64,000 bases of DNA from Eukaryota sp. TZLM1-RC (Eukaryota; Metamonada: BaSk clade). The stretch spans positions 2,888,689 to 2,952,688 of the forward strand of contig JAUPSS010000007.1 in the NCBI GenBank assembly GCA_040285825.1, given 5' to 3'. The notes beneath the pieces were generated by a model, which did no database searches, was not told the origin of the DNA, and saw only the letters and a list, made by a program, of their open reading frames with translations. The first letter of the stretch is position 1. Each line of letters opens with the position of its first letter. Positions 62,655 to 64,000 of the stretch are shown one piece after another. A program made the translations under genes and the position numbers.

Positions 62655-63385
62655 TCAAAACCTATAAATCAACATCTAAAAAATCCATTTCTCCCAGAAC
62701 AAAAACACTAGATGCAACTCTCTCATAGTGAGATCCAAGAGAAAGCAAAGCATCAGAAACCATCTTCAACATCCCCTTAAAAATAGAAAACACAATTATA
62801 TTTTGCCAAAACAATCTGTTGAAATTTCTGCCAGTTCTTCTCTTTACAATCATTTCAAAATCATCCAAAAAACGTAAAGCAGTTGGTGCAAGTGAACCAA
62901 AAAGGGAAAATACAAATGGATACAAATTGTATTTTGCATGCTGTAGACTGGCCAATTTGGACAAAGGTTCATTGTATTTTTTGAATTTAAAATTTTCAGC
63001 ATTTGAAAGGGGATTATGAATTTCAGAATTAACTAGCCTTTCATTTGAGGCATTACAAGGATCAACAGACATTACATCCAATAAAATGAAACTTCCATCT
63101 AATCCAGGTAATATAACATCACCTCTATTATTCTTAAGAAAATCATCTTCAGCATCAAACAGATTTGACAACAGAGGTTCCAAGAAGGATTCAATTCTAT
63201 GAGATTTACACATACAATATAACTGGTCTCTTACAGCATCATGAACCTTGCTTCTAAAAGTAATAAAATGTTTACAATTTAACAAATGAGTAGTTGTAAT
63301 TTCTCGAGAACATTTACAAATTAAATTATGAGGTAAATTATCAGGCCAGATAAAGGAACGAAATCTCATATTCAGAGTCCAAGCT
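62655..63385 (-). mobile_element. Family B LINE, 5'-truncated
   Basis: A 235-codon open frame (63369-62662): CKCSREITTTHLLNCKHF, NRGDVILPGLDGSFILLDVM, KKYNEPLSKLASLQHAKYNL and MDFLDVDL. The zinc motif and endonuclease signature are complete, but there is no RT. Confidence 0.88.
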
Positions 63386-63404
63386 TTTTTTTTACCAAAA
63401 TTTT

Positions 63405-63805
63405 AATTTTATTCAAAACCTATAAATCAACATCTAAAAAATCCATCTCTCACAGAACAAAAACACTAAATGCAACTCTCTCATAGTGAGATCCAAGAGA
63501 AAGCAAAGCATCAGAAACCATCTTCAACATCCCCTTAAAAATAGAAAACACAATTCTATTTTGCCAAAACAATCTGTTGAAATTTCTGCCAGTTGTTCTC
63601 TTTACAATCATTTCAAAATCATCCAAAAAACGTAAAGCAGTTGGTGCAAGTGAACCAAAAAGGGAAAATACAAATGGATACAAATTGTATTTTGCATGCT
63701 GTAGACTGGCTAATTTGGACAAAGGTTCATTGTATTTTTTGAATTTAAAATTTTCAGCATTTGAAAGGGTTATGAATTTCAGAATTAACTAGCCTTTCAT
63801 TTGAG
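63405..63805 (-). mobile_element. Family B LINE 3' end, tandem neighbour
   Basis: A second minus-strand B copy directly upstream of the previous one, nearly identical over its length, truncated near LVNSEIHN with a small deletion at 63768. A stop replaces the last codons (YERVAFSVFVL then stop). Confidence 0.85.
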
Positions 63806-64000
63806 GCATCAATCCTCAAGGATTTCCTCCTGAGTTGTCTGCGTCACGTTTAATTCCTCTCAGTAAGAAAAATATTTCTGATTCACTATCTTCTTTTGGG
63901 AAATTTTCTGAATCTTTAGCGATTAATTGTTTTGATGTAGGGGAGGCAGGTTTTGAGGATGTGGAGTTTTAATTGTGTATTTCATATTTGTTGTTGAATA
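63806..64000 (+). pseudogene. Family A LINE, internally deleted, 3' end
   Basis: 63806-63866 codes an RT-region piece (PPELSASRLIPLSKKNI), joined directly to the A C-terminus SDSLSSFGKFSESLAINCFD, GFEDVEF and stop at 63970. Almost the whole RT and endonuclease are deleted. The 3' UTR runs off the window. Confidence 0.75.

Noticed and set aside
1-64000. CRISPR arrays, rRNA genes, telomere repeats, prokaryotic operons.
   Set aside because: None seen. No regularly spaced short repeats, no rRNA-like sequence, and no telomere-type tandem repeats.

Overview
Eukaryotic, AT-rich nuclear DNA. The host genes are typical of a unicellular eukaryote: Arp3, ribosomal protein eS17, tubulin cofactor D with ARL2, a homeodomain protein and a tRNA-Thr. 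All are readable without introns, so the genome looks intron-poor. Homeodomain, Arp2/3 and tubulin-folding genes fit an opisthokont or amoebozoan protist or early-diverging fungus-like lineage, but I cannot name the species.

Layout. 1-763 (-) is the 5' part of a gene leaving the window. 0.95-4.35 kb holds decayed LINE copies. 5.05-5.48 kb (-) is a YccF-family membrane protein. 7.30-11.01 kb (-) is the most notable gene: one uninterrupted 1235-codon frame that is an ARL2 GTPase fused to full-length tubulin cofactor D. Just upstream on the same strand (11.08-12.19 kb) lies a broken Fanzor (eukaryotic TnpB-like nuclease) gene. 14.18-20.52 kb is a gene-rich stretch: an unknown multi-pass membrane protein, Arp3, a homeodomain protein and eS17.

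From 20.8 kb to the end the window is a transposon graveyard. Its main component is a group of related non-LTR retrotransposons, locally labelled families A to J. Where complete enough to read, they have a single ORF with an N-terminal CCHC zinc knuckle, a second C-rich motif, a reverse transcriptase with a YMDD box, a C-x-C...H...C motif and a C-terminal restriction-like endonuclease signature (R-x-D ... D-V). The best copies are C (26.38-29.87 kb) and E (21.61-24.95 kb, -). Several insertions show clear 9-16 bp target-site duplications. A gypsy-type LTR element (31.1-40.03 kb, -) sits inside a family D copy and was itself hit by D, E and B. A 1385-bp hAT derivative with perfect 8-bp target duplications (41.33-42.72 kb) sits between tRNA-Thr(AGT) and the nearest T4 terminator. 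A non-autonomous element F (43.07-43.74 kb) has 90-bp flanking direct repeats.

48.5-61.5 kb is a structured rearrangement: a ~2.3 kb direct duplication and a large imperfect palindrome, sharing old element junctions and frameshifts. One arm carries a later A insertion, and the other preserves its empty site.
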